From: Telmatactis stephensoni
Taxonomy: Eukaryota > Cnidaria > Anthozoa > Actiniaria > Isophelliidae
Assembly (NCBI GenBank): GCA_029948255.1
Contig: JALIZF010001728.1
Coordinates: 1 to 64,000, forward strand
Direction of reading: 5' to 3'
DNA length: 64,000 nucleotides
In this document: one piece after another, positions 10,557 through 21,335 of the stretch
Numbering within the stretch: the stretch's first letter is position 1
How the letters are laid out: each line of letters opens with the position of its first letter
Made by a program: the position numbers and the translations under genes
The notes under the pieces: generated by a model
Database searches by the model: none
Told to the model about the DNA's origin: nothing
Seen by the model: the letters and a program-made list of their open reading frames with translations, nothing else

Positions 10557-11490
10557 TGTGGTTACTCCCGTCTAAAGGACGGAGTACCACTATGCTATGG
10601 CGCGATGTAAGGGTGGAAGTCTGTAACACCCGAACGCCCGACTCTTTTCCGAGATCGGTCCGATCTTCCGATGCCCATCTTCTGGATAACACAGAAAACA
10701 TATGTTTCAAAATAGCTAGCTAGAAGGAAAATCAATGAATTTTACTGTCGTTACTATTAAGGCAGATAAACGTGTCGGAGAACACATACTCTAGAACTGA
10801 TACAAATTGAACATTGAACATTATATATAGCTTGACTGAATAAGCACTCTCAGACATGTCCAATACACACGAAAAATTACAGACGTTATTATAAAAGGAG
10901 AAGCCAGCAACAAAAATCTTTTTGACTCCAACATCAAAGTCAACCAAGCTTTTAGTGTTAGTACTCTATCATCACTGACAAAAGTCAAAGAAGATAAACA
11001 AACGAAGACATTAGTTCAGTGAAAGCCGCCGTCCCGAGCGCCGTGAAGGCCGCCATCGAGTCCGCTAGCCGAAAACAGCAACAGAAAGGGATATTTAGTT
11101 AGTTTATTGGATTAGTGTTTTATGAAGCAATTTCTTTTATATTTATAGCGACATTTTAGAAAGAAGCATTTTTGCATTTGTATTGTAAACACACTGACAA
11201 TAAATATACTAAATTCACTTTTCAAAAATGTTTAACTTCTGCATGGTCGAGTGCATAAACCATTGCTTCTCGAGCGAAAGGTCTAGGGTTCGAGCCACGG
11301 CCACGACGGTGATTGATTTTTTTTTTCCACTTTTTTTTCACACATTTTTTTTTTCTTTTATAGCTAATGACTCTATTTTTGCTAAAAAAATTATTGATTT
11401 ATTGTTGTAGCTACTCCCGTAGCCAGAGTACAACTATTTGCAACTAAATATTACAAAATTTGGAGTAACCACATGAGCTCTTTGAGCGCC
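10557..11490 (+). mobile_element. Helentron-like element Hel-3, copy b, nested in Hel-2
   Basis: It starts TGTGGTTACTCC after a T-run (gacctttt). It ends GGAGTAACCACATG, hairpin GCTC-TTT-GAGC, then GCC and TTTAA. Hel-2 sequence is present on both sides by comparison with 18481-18540. Terminal motif TGTGGTTACT plus a 3' hairpin matches the element at 54631-56090. No ORF of note. Confidence 0.65.
11241..11310 (+). mobile_element. tRNA-derived SINE head or tRNA pseudogene
   Basis: TGGTCGAGTGC resembles an A box and GGTTCGAGCC matches a pol III B box about 40 bp later, followed by a T-rich tail. No convincing cloverleaf acceptor stem forms. Confidence 0.5.
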
Positions 11491-12407
11491 TTTAATTTGA
11501 ATCGGCTAACTTAAACTAAAAAATATCTTGATTAGTTAGTTTGTCTGTCAACAGCTATTAGTGCCTTTGTCTTTCTATTATCATGCATAGGTATTAGATA
11601 TCTCCAACATGCAAAAATATACCAGTTTTATATTCAACTTCTTATTTCACTATATATCTCAATTGTTTGCTGTAAAGACTTCTACAACGGCATATTTGAC
11701 ACAATAACAAATCGTGTATTTTTTCGTTCATGTTTCGGATGTTATATATATGAATAAAAGACGTTACGTGACCAAACGCGAAATACAAGGTCAATGGAAT
11801 CTAGTTTCATGCCATTCCGATATTAAATTAAAATTCACTACAAAAACCTCTCAAGATCTCTTGAATGCTTGAATGAGGAATATAATTGACTTGCTTCTAT
11901 GTATGTTCGTTTAGCAACATGCAGGATGAGAAATTCGTAGATTCCCAGCCCATAGGAAATAGTATTTATCGCGAGCCGCTTCCTTTCAAGTACTCCATTT
12001 AGAGTTCGATATTTGGTCAAAGTATTGGAGATGAAGCTCAAAATAACAGCCCGTCCTGAAGCTCTTCTAAGTATATAGGTATCTCTCGAGTTAAATCCAC
12101 ATTACATTGTTCTACTGCAGGAAAAGCCTGTCTCTGAAAGCTATTTTCTTTGTAGTCGGCCATCTTGCATTCCTAAAGTTCCTGGCTTGCGTTCGCTGTC
12201 GCTCAAAGGTGATGAATGAAGGGCATTGTTTTTACGTTCTTAACCAATCAGAAGTTCCTCAGGACGAACACAGAAGAAAAAAAAAACATTTGCAGTTTAT
12301 AACTCGTTCCCGGCCTAAAGGCCTGGGCACGAGTAATAAATATAGAATCTGTCAATTTTGCAAAAACATTGTATTGACAATCGAATCAGTCTGCCCATTG
12401 AGATCTG

Positions 12408-12527
12408 TGATAGAGCGATTTTCATTTGACCGTGAAAGATTAGTCAAACTTTTCTTTTGTTTTTTATCAACTACTACAAACTAAATAGTCATTTTTCTTT
12501 CACGGTCAAATAAAAATCACTCTATCA
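12408..12527. mobile_element. MITE, TA target site, TIR GAGYGATTTTCATTTGACC
   Basis: The ends are inverted copies of tagagcgattttcatttg and accgtgaaaga, separated by about 60 bp and flanked by TA. A second family copy lies at 61727-61860. The TA duplication suggests mobilisation by a Tc1/mariner-type transposase. Confidence 0.7.
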
Positions 12528-13980
12528 TCATGCTTGAAAAAAGTTCATTATTTCAAAACTCATGATTTTTGTCCAAATAAGGCCGGAAAAGTTTACTATC
12601 TATATCACGAAAACATTTTCAGATTTTATATGAAACGTTGGATTTCACACTAAAATTTAAACTGATGTTCCATTAAGCTCATAGTACACGCTGTAAGATA
12701 GTGATTTACAATTTGATGATATGATTTGGAATAAATCGCACCTATCAATGTTCATCTCAAATTCGATCCAGGTTTGAAAATTTGCCAGGGCTTGGCATTA
12801 AGACATTCATGCTTTATTGAATAGTGTATCGGAATGACTGACTACATCATTTTCTGTTTATCACCAAATCTCTTAATCTTTGTATGAAACGTTGGACTTG
12901 ATACTAAATTTGAAAGAGGTAATTGAGTAAGCACCGTAATTAAGGTAGTGAGGTAGTAGGTTGTTACCGCAACTGATCACCGTCTTATTTCTTCAGTTCC
13001 TTGACGAGGCTTCCGAATTAATTTCGATCGAAGAACAGCAATCTAGTGTTTATTATTTGAGTTGTTTATTAACGAATCACTCATTTAAAAGTGCCCAAAA
13101 TTCCATCAGTCGCCATCGAATTACCTCGTGGTGTAATGACAAGAGACAGTGTTTAGTAAGTTGGGAGTCGAGTTTTGCATTGCCAGAAATTCCGAATCAC
13201 TATGGGCGGTGCAACAAGCAAACGAAAAAACAAAAGACTAAATTCCCAAAAGGGATTCAAAAAAAAACCCAACAAAATCTAAATTTGTAATTGGCCGCAA
13301 CAAACAGATTTACAAAACGTAGCTTATTATAAGCTAGTTGAGACGTTTAGGACTGAAAGACATCTTTTGATTATTGGAGTTATATTATGGAGAAATTTTG
13401 GAGAAGAAGCGTAGCTGTCGGAATGGCATGCATACGAAGAGATCTACTTTACACAAGATAAAATAATTGTATTTGATGAATAGGGGTTTGTGCTAAATTC
13501 AGCAAATGGCAGTCATGTTTTGTCTTAAACATGGCACAATATTTATGTTCTCAAATTGAATCAAAAACTGTAGCGGCTGCTACGAAACAACACTGATATG
13601 ACAGTTCCATATCATGAATTTAAAAATGGGATCCATATAAGAAGTTTTAGATCTTGAGCAGTGAGAAATATCAAATCAAACCGCCAATGGCGGATATAAC
13701 TCGTGGATGGAACTATATTTGCAGAGCAGAAGTCAATGAAGCATTGAGAGCTGAATGTTTTTACCCATTTAGTATATTTTTTACTTTCATGAAGTGCATT
13801 TTGTGTAATCCTTAGCCTTTAGTAGCAATTTCATAACTCAGGATTTGCTTTGATATGGAGCGTTACATCAGACTCACTGTAGCGTGCATGACGGCCAAAA
13901 CATGAAATCATTGCTGAAGACGTATGATAAACTGATAAATACTAGACGCTTTTTGGAGTGAAATTAGTTTCCTGTATTGC
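12528..13980. other. No recognisable gene
   Basis: AT-rich DNA. The frame at 12961-13290 ends in low-complexity Lys/Gln codons and resembles nothing known to me. Near 13860 there are diverged internal repeats of the R14 sequence (catcagactcactgta). Confidence 0.5.
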
Positions 13981-14600
13981 GTGATGTTGCATCAGACTCA
14001 CTGTACGTTGCATTACGGTCAAAGGCGCGGCGCCGCATTGTCTACCGTACGACACTTTAGATCAAACGAATGATAAATACAATTCATTACATACAATGTA
14101 TATAAATCTCTCATTTTATCAGTATCTGAGGTATTTGTTACAATTTGCGTCTCAAAGTCCACAGTCATTCAATTACACTATAGATTTTACAAAAATTGTC
14201 AATTAGATCCACTGAGTTATTTTGGCCAAGTTACACAAGTTTTGCCTAATAGCTACAACTACAGTAGCTGACTCGTCAAAGGTCACGGTGAATAAAATGA
14301 AACATGTTTGTATTTTGATCAAATAATAATAATATAAAGACTGAAAGTCGAGTCAGATCAGTGCTGTTTCGTTTCCTGCTCAGTATTTCAACATTCTCTC
14401 TTGTGCTGATAGAGTACAAACACGAACTAGCGGCTCGACTCACGGTCAGTTTCAGGCTATGTTTCAGGCGGCAATTCGTACTCAAAATGTTTTCGTTTGC
14501 TCTTATTTTAACATTTACTCGCGTGCTGATAAAGTACAAACACCAAAAACTTGGATGACCTTTAGCTTGATGTTGGACTGGCTTGCAGCGACAATTTTGT
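13981..14600. repeat. R14 dispersed repeat, copy a (empty site)
   Basis: Aligned blocks with 52341-54515 include gttgcatcagactca, gatcaaacgaatgataaata, ctctcattttatcagtatct, aaggtcacggtgaataaaat and the Cys-poor region to about 14600. At 14214-14230 this copy reads continuously (gagttattttggccaag), where the other copy carries a 1.58-kb insertion. The opposite-strand open frames here are not supported as genes. Confidence 0.8.
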
Positions 14601-15127
14601 TGCTTGACGACAGCATAGTTACTTACCAGGAGAGCAACGTAAAAAAGTCCACCCAGAAAGGATTTCACTCTAGATGCGATGGAAATTATTCCAAGCAGAG
14701 TGGTACAATACAAAATATGTCAAGCAATAAGAAATCTTAGCGAAGTGTGAGCACGAAGTTGTCATGTCCGTCATCTCGGACCATCTTGAAGCCTCCACGA
14801 TTTGAACTCATGGAAGAGTCACGAGTAGAATTTCAACACTCCACCGGATAATGATTAAATACAGACCTTGTTTACAGAAGACGCCTTTTAGATCGTTCAA
14901 TTCTAAAGCACGTTTTGCCGTACAATCGGCTAAAGAATTCGAGTAAATTCATCGATCTATCGATGCATATTTGAATAAAACACAGGAGTCCCATATTTCC
15001 TTTAATCTGGTATCCAGAGGTCACATTACTTTCGGCCTGCGGTCAATCACGTCGAGCATGCGCAGTAGCCAAAGTGAACACATTTGCGAGTGAGTGACAC
15101 ATTTGCATATTTCGACCCCTCACTATA

Positions 15128-15153
15128 ACTCGTGGATTTGCAATCCACGAGTT
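15128..15153. repeat. Orphan ACTCG...CGAGT palindrome
   Basis: AACTCGTGGATT, TGC, AATCCACGAGTT form a perfect 12-bp-arm hairpin. Its outer ACTCG/CGAGT matches the 5' terminal hairpins of Hel-1 and Hel-2, so it may be the 5' end of another such element. A candidate 3' end (ACTAGACGC) lies at 13944 but lacks the hairpin. Confidence 0.4.
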
Positions 15154-16773
15154 AAAAAACCTGTGGGGTTCAAGTCGTGGTTGGGTTTATTAAAAATTCA
15201 AGTAACAGTATCGAAAGAGTAAATATATAAGGCTTAAGTTATTAAAGTTGTAAGAGCAACAATACTTTTAACTGTTCTGCGGCATATCACTTTCCCTACA
15301 TGACAATTTTGAGATTTTTAAACTGAGAAGGTATCAACCTGCGGGGAACATAATTATGTAGTTTTAAAAATGTATTGAAACTTGTTTCTCGTGAAAAAAA
15401 TATTTTAGGAGCGCACGCACACCTTCCCAAGATACATTGCACATTTATACAAAATTTATGCTGTAGAAAGAGCTTATTCTGGCCGTGGCATTAAGATCTA
15501 GAAACGTATTCCTTTTCGAAAAAGTGGAACTGGTAAAAGAGCTTCAATATTATTACAAATTTAGGTCATTTCGATATTGCTAAGGGTTTGTAATTTGAAT
15601 TTGGATTTGATGTACCTTGAAGCCTGAAGAAAATACCCAATATTCAAACACTTTTTTTTTCAAAACGAATCAACTGGTTCTGATTTTAATGTGTAGAACA
15701 TTTCCTTTTCTATCTTGTTAACCATTAGTGACCCTTAGTGACCCAGGATTTCAGTTCGAAATTGTAGTATTTGTGCGGTCAGACCTTCATACTTCAATGA
15801 ATAGTCTTTGGAACTGATTACATCTTTATAGAGCACCGCACACTTCTTGAATGTAGATACACTCAGTAGCAATAAAAATTATTTCAGGAAGGTTTCACAT
15901 ACAAAAACCGAAAAAAAATATGCATAAGGACCATCGAATCAAGAGAAAATAAAATATCAGTAATGTTGCTGTATAGAAGAATCGCATAGGCATAATTTAT
16001 GCCTCATTACCCATCTTCCGTTAAAAACGTTCAAATAATTTTGCTTTTGGACACAGGTTTCAAAGGCAGAAACAGGTTTTAAATTCATGTTCAACGATTT
16101 TTCCGTCTCGCGGAATCACATCAAATCAGAGCAGGACGTTAGGTAAAGCCCTCCAGAAATTGTGTTTTTTTGTATCGAACGACGGGCTGTTTTTACCCTC
16201 TTATAGAATTGGATTTGATCTAAAAGATTTTATGTACCTCAGCTTTTTTTGTAAAGTCGTTAACCTCATATCAATTTCCTTCCTTCTAAACACAGACCTG
16301 ATTTAAAGAAAGCCTCGCCTTTGAGGCCCTGTGGCTTTGGTTGCGACCCCACCGCCTCCAAGGCCTTCACCTGGCATAATATGTTGTGTTCTTTATAATC
16401 CTCCTGGTACTACTTCGCAGCAAGCACAGCTGAGACTTTGAGGAGTACTTAATCAATCTCTGGACGTATTAAGAACATTGCTGAAGTTCTTACACATCAT
16501 AGTGGAGCTCCATACTTAAAGGGGTATACGAAAATAGATTAAAATTGGAAATGTCTTGAGACCTGTATGATTGTAGTGTAGCAATGCATTATGGGACTGG
16601 AGTTACAGAAGGAGAGTGTGTGAGCGAATAGTACATGTAGTGTGCAAGAACCACAGTAAACACCAAGCGTTGCGTTTATGTTTAACATCTAGGAAGTAAA
16701 TAAGATGGTAAAGAAGACAACAATCGAGTAATTCTGAAAATCAACGGTAAAAACGAGTGAAAAACAAGACAAC
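15154..16773. other. No recognisable gene; possible LTR leader at the right edge
   Basis: No exon or transposase was seen. The last few hundred bases precede a gag-like start and could be LTR/leader sequence, but I found no second LTR to prove it. Confidence 0.4.
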
Positions 16774-17078
16774 AATGGCGACTCCTATCAGGGCATGTGG
16801 AAGCTTCACAAAATTCCCTGTGAGCAAAAATGATCCAAACTTAGGAGCCAAGTTTACGGATTGGCTGGAAAGATTCGTAAACGAGTTGATTGCTTGGGGC
16901 ATCGACCAACGATGATCGACAAAAGAAAGCTCTTCTAATCACTAACGCGGGAGATGTGGCGTGGGAGAAATGGCGAACTTGCACTCCTGACCAGGCGAAA
17001 AGTGACAGGGGACAGTTAGGGGATGCCAAGACAATTCCCAAGAGTATTCGACGACTCGAGTCAATGACGACTTTTTGA
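16774..17078 (+). pseudogene. Ty3/gypsy-type gag fragment
   Basis: ATG at 16774 (acaATGGCGACTCC) opens a gag-like stretch (MATPIRACGSFTKF, then DWLERFVNEL). It stops at a TGA near 16914 and continues in another frame as DDRQKKALLITNAGDVAWEK before decaying. The order FxKFP, DWxERF, KKALLI-xxAG is familiar from metazoan gypsy gags. The break is a frameshift, and no pol follows. Confidence 0.6.
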
Positions 17079-17079
17079 G

Positions 17080-17316
17080 TTAATAAAAACTAGATCTGTA
17101 AGTTATTCCGATCGATTTTGAGATTTTATTAGCAATGTAAGAACCATGAGGCTTCCAAGTTAAGTTGTTATCTAAAATTACACCAGGAAAAACTGTTTCA
17201 GTGACTTGGTTGATTGGTTGATTATCTATGGCTAACTGAAGGCTGAGATTTAATAATATATCAGAATCATATCTAAGGAATTTCGAATAAGAAACTAGGA
17301 ATAGGGAAACATTCAA
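17080..17316 (-). pseudogene. LINE reverse transcriptase fragment
   Basis: The translation includes LAIDNQPINQV, FPGVILDNNLTWKPH and YIANKISKSIGI. This corresponds to the post-palm LGVxIDxxLxWxxHI and IxxKISKxxGI motifs of CR1/Jockey-like reverse transcriptases. The FADD-containing palm is missing, so it is a decayed remnant. Confidence 0.65.
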
Positions 17317-19340
17317 CCTTTATCTTCAATTATGATTTTTTCTGCATTAGCAAATTTCTGTTTTTGCTACAGGCATTGACTTCAAAACATTCCTGGCAAA
17401 GCGTCTAGATTTGAGATGTACACGTTGTATCTCTAAATACCCGAAATCTTTCGCTTCTTGCCTGTGATCATGAAATATAATAAATTGACAAATTATTAGG
17501 CACAACGTGGAAACAGCTTTGCAGTACCAAGGATTTGAGTTAAACATTTTAAACTCAACGTCTATCTAGTATATTACACCACAATATAATTTTAAGATAT
17601 GCCGAAGGCTGACCGGCCAACTTATAGCATAATCGCCATAGTGTGCTACTGATCAGAAAAAAGAACCACTTAAGACCTTATATAATCAATCAGCCAGTCT
17701 AAGGAATTTTGAACAAGAGAAGCTGGTAAAATTCAAGTTCAAGTTCATTCAAAAATATAATTAAGAAATTAACAAACCTATGTTTTCAATTGTGCTGGTT
17801 TTTTTTTTCATTAACGAATTCAAATTTTTTTGCCAATATACCACTGACTGACAGAAAAAAAATACGTGTTGAAACATCTAGATTTGAAATACGCACGTTC
17901 TATCCATCTCTAAATATGAGACGTTTTTCAAGTTCTTCTCTGTGATTGAAAGAAATTACGAAAAAACATTATATTTCGATCTGTGTACCTGCGTTCGAGA
18001 AATGTCTGTGGTGCTATCAAAAGATATAATTAGTCATCATATAATAATTGAAGCATGAAGGACTGAATACAATGTCCTGGCGAGTGTTCAAGCCAACAAG
18101 GATTTGAGATAAATATATTTAGGAGCGATTAATTTTTTTTCTCATTAACGAATTCAATTATTTTTGCCAATGTACCAATGACTGCAATAAATACCTAGTG
18201 AAACAGCTAGATTTGAAGTATGCACGTTGTATCTTTAAATATGAGAAGTTTTTCGAGTTTTTGCGTGTGGAACAAAGAACTCACGAAAAACAACATTTTT
18301 TGATTCCGTGTATCTGCGTTCGAGAAATGTCTGTGGTGCTATCAAAAGATGTAATTAGTCATTATACAACTAGACGCACACGTGCGTTCACTCGTGCCCT
18401 GGGAGCCCCTTTTAGGATAGGCTTCAATGACCGGCCCCGTTCGTACTCTTCCCCGAGCCGTTTCACGCATTCTTCACCAACCGTAACATAATAAAGACCT
18501 TTTTAACCTTTTTAAAGAATATCTGATTAGTCAATTTGTCTGTCAGCAGCTTATTAGTGTTTGCCTTACATATCTTCAACATGCAAAAAATATACCAGTT
18601 TATTCAACTTTTATTTCACTATATATCTCAATTGTTTGCTGTAAAGACTTCTACAACGACGTTTTTGACACAATAACAAATCGTGTATTTTTTCGTCCAT
18701 GTTTCAGATGTTTTATCCATTACGTGACCAAACGCATCAGGTCAAATAGAGCCTTGGTTCAGTGAAAATATATGAATAAACTGTGTGGTCAAGAATTTAA
18801 AATTCAGTATAAAAACCTCTCAAGTTCTCTTGAATGCTTGAATGAGAAATATAATTGACTTGCCTCTATATGCGTTCGTTTAGCAACATGTAGGGTGAGA
18901 AATTCGTAGATTTGCAGCTCAAAGGAATCACTTCTTCAGATCGCGTCGCGAGAGCATCGGTTTCAAGTACTCCATTGAGAGTTCGATATTTGGTCAAAGT
19001 ATTGGAGATGAAGCTCACAATAACAGCCCATTCTGAAGCTCTTATAAGTATATAGGTATATCTCGAGTTAAAAGCTCCAAATTACATTGTGCTACTGCAG
19101 GAAAAGCCCGTCTCTGAAAGCTATTTTCTTTGTAGTCGGCCATCTTGCATTCCTAAAGTTCCTCGCTGGTGTTCACTACGGGGGTGCTGAATGAAGGGCA
19201 TTGTTTTTTTATGTTTTTAACCAATCAGAAGTGCCTCAGGACGAACCAATCAGAAGTAGCTGAGGACGAAAACAGAAAAAACTAGACGCACACGTGCGTT
19301 CACTCGTGCCCTGGGAGACCCTTTTAGGAGAGGCTTCAAT

Positions 19341-19723
19341 GAGGGTGATAATGGGGGTACCCCAATATCAGTTAACTACTAATTTTTTTGCCAATTCTCA
19401 GTTAACTACTAATTGCAGTTAATCATTAACTTATTGAAGTTAACTATTAACTATTATTTCTTAAAGCGAAAAAAATTAAATAATGACTAGAATTGTTCTT
19501 AACTTCAGCAGGTCAAGTCATTTAAGGGTGAACCTTGGTCAAATCAATAAATCTATAACACAAAATCACGTTAACTGCACCTAAAGGTCCCAATGGTACT
19601 CAAAAATCAGTTAACTGCTAAATTTTCATTTATCAGTTAACTACTAATTTTTGGGCCAAATCTCAGTTAACTGCTATTTTTTTGGCCAAATCTCAGGTAA
19701 CTGTTAACCCCATTAACACCCTC
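19341..19723. mobile_element. MITE, 383 bp, GAGGGTG TIRs, 6-bp TSD ttcaat
   Basis: TIRs begin GAGGGTGATAATGGGG and end CCCCATTAACACCCTC. ttcaat flanks both sides (19335-19340, 19724-19729). Hel-2 copy 2 at 18419-18436 shows the uninterrupted target (ggcttcaatgaccgg). The interior repeats cagttaactacta. It is non-coding, and the superfamily is not certain from a 6-bp duplication. Confidence 0.85.
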
Positions 19724-19790
19724 TTCAATGACCGGCCCCGTTCGTACTCTTCCCAGAGCCGTTTCACGCATTCTTAACTTAACCGTAACA

Positions 19791-20430
19791 TTTTTCTTTA
19801 AGGCCATTAACGGCATATATAATATTGATATTACAGAGTTTATCCAACCTAAAGTAATAGTTAGGTCTACTCGCCATAGCTGTTCATTAGATTATCAGCC
19901 TTTGAAATGTAGAACGTCTCTTTTTCAACGTAGTTATTTTAACAGAACTGTTAAGTTATGGAATTCTTTGCCTTCGTCAATAAGAACCTTACCTAGCGTT
20001 AATGCTTTCAAAGCAGCATTAGTTAAACACTATAAAAAAGCCCTTATTAATACGTTTGATCAGGATAACGTTTATACTTGGAAGTCCTTGTGTCCAAAGT
20101 GTTATTCCACTAGGAATTTAACTAGCTTTCGCCAGTGTTGTTTCTAATAGGTATTAATTGAACTTATTATAGGAGTTTCTTAAAGTATTGATATATGTTG
20201 TTATATAGTGTCAGAATTTATTCATTTTTTTTTTTTATTTTTTATATATACCTCTTTTTATCATTTTTTATTGGGCTTTCACCTAGTTGGAGCTTGCTCT
20301 GTCGTGACTGTCCCTCACTGAGTTTTTTCCTTGCATTATTAAGTTATTATTCAACCATTTATAATTATCTATCATTATATTTTATGCACTCAGTGGAAGT
20401 TGAATAAATAAATAAAAAAATAAAAAAACA
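19791..20430 (+). mobile_element. 5'-truncated LINE 3' end
   Basis: From about 19791 the sequence encodes the C-terminus of a CR1/L2-like reverse transcriptase (FFKAINGIYNIDI, RSYFNRTVKLWNSLPSSI, ending FRQCCF). A 3' UTR follows and ends in an (AATA)n/A-rich tail at 20403-20429. Hel-2 sequence (ccgtaaca then taataaagacc) lies on both sides. The upstream part of the open frame belongs to Hel-2 and is not LINE. Confidence 0.75.
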
Positions 20431-21335
20431 TAATAAAGACCTTTTTTGACCTTTTTAAAGAATATCTGATTAGTCAATTTGTCCGTCAGCAGCTTAGTGT
20501 TTGCCTTTATGCATGGATATTAGATATCTCCAACATGCAAAAATATACCAGTTTATTCAACTTTTTATTTCACTGTACATCTCAATTGTTTGCTGTAAAG
20601 ACTTCTACAACGACGTTTTTAACACAATAACAAATCGTGTATTATTTCGTTCATGTTTCGGATGTTTTATCCATTACGTGACCAAAAGCATCAGGTCAAA
20701 TAGAGCCTTGGTTCCATGAAAATATATAAATATATAAAAATTCAGTATAAAAACCTCTCAAGATCTCTTGAATGCTTGAATGAGAAATATAATTGACTTG
20801 CCTCTATATGCGTTCGTTTAGCAACATGTAGGGTGAGAAATTCGTAGATTTCCAGCTCAAAAAAGGAATCACTTCTTTATCGCGTCTCGAGAGCTTCGGT
20901 TTCAAGTACTCCATTGAGAGTTCGATATTTGGACAGTATTGGAGATCAAGCTCAAAATAACAGCCCGTTCTGAAGCTCTTATAAGTATATAGGTATATCT
21001 CGAGTTAAAAGCTCCAAATTACATTGTGCTACTGCAGGAAAAGCCCGTCTCTGAAAGCTATTTCCTTTGTAGTCGGCCATCTTGCATTCCTAAAGTTCCT
21101 CGCTGGCGTTCACTACGGGGGTGATGAATGAAGGGCATTGTTTTTTACGTTCTTAACCAATCAGGGGTGTAACACGTGACCGATTGCGCAAGAATGCTGC
21201 ATTCTCGAGACGAAAAGCGGAAAAAAAAAACATTTGCAGTTTATAACTCGTTCCCGGCCTAAAGGCCTGGGCACGAGTAAAAAACCATTTGCAGTTTATA
21301 ACTCGTTCCCGGCCTAAAGGCCTGGGCACGAGTAA

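Larger units (their letters stand above)
10407..12334 (-). mobile_element. Helentron-like element Hel-2, copy 1
   Basis: On the minus strand, the 5' end is ACTCGTGCCCAGGCC and continues into a near-perfect hairpin closing in ACGAGT (12302-12334). The 3' end is CACGAGTGAACGC, then palindrome ACACGTG, then GCGTCTAG (10407-10432). Net of the nested Hel-3 element (10557-11490) it is about 1 kb, close to the other copies. There is no coding ORF, so it is non-autonomous. Confidence 0.75.
19282..21278 (-). mobile_element. Helentron-like element Hel-2, copy 3, nested in copy 2
   Basis: The ends CTAGACGC (19282) and GCACGAGT (21278) lie in a run of A (plus strand) of the host copy, between gaaaacagaaaaa and aaaaaaccatttgcag. 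Removing the MITE at 19341 and the LINE at 19791 leaves about 970 bp, matching copy 2. Two same-family elements with intact ends imply repeated activity. Confidence 0.78.
18370..21333 (-). mobile_element. Helentron-like element Hel-2, copy 2, inserted in a satellite monomer
   Basis: The 3' end (CTAGACGCACACGTGCG, 18370) and 5' hairpin end (…GGGCACGAGT, 21333) bracket about 967 bp of Hel-2 after removing copy 3, which is nested inside. The flanks gtaattagtcattata and aataattgaagcatg are contiguous in intact monomers such as 23410-23445, which gives an empty-site comparison. Confidence 0.8.

Noticed and set aside
14276..14740. Opposing frames of 145 and 93 codons
   Set aside because: They lie within the dispersed repeat R14. 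The second copy at 54.2-54.5 kb does not preserve them.
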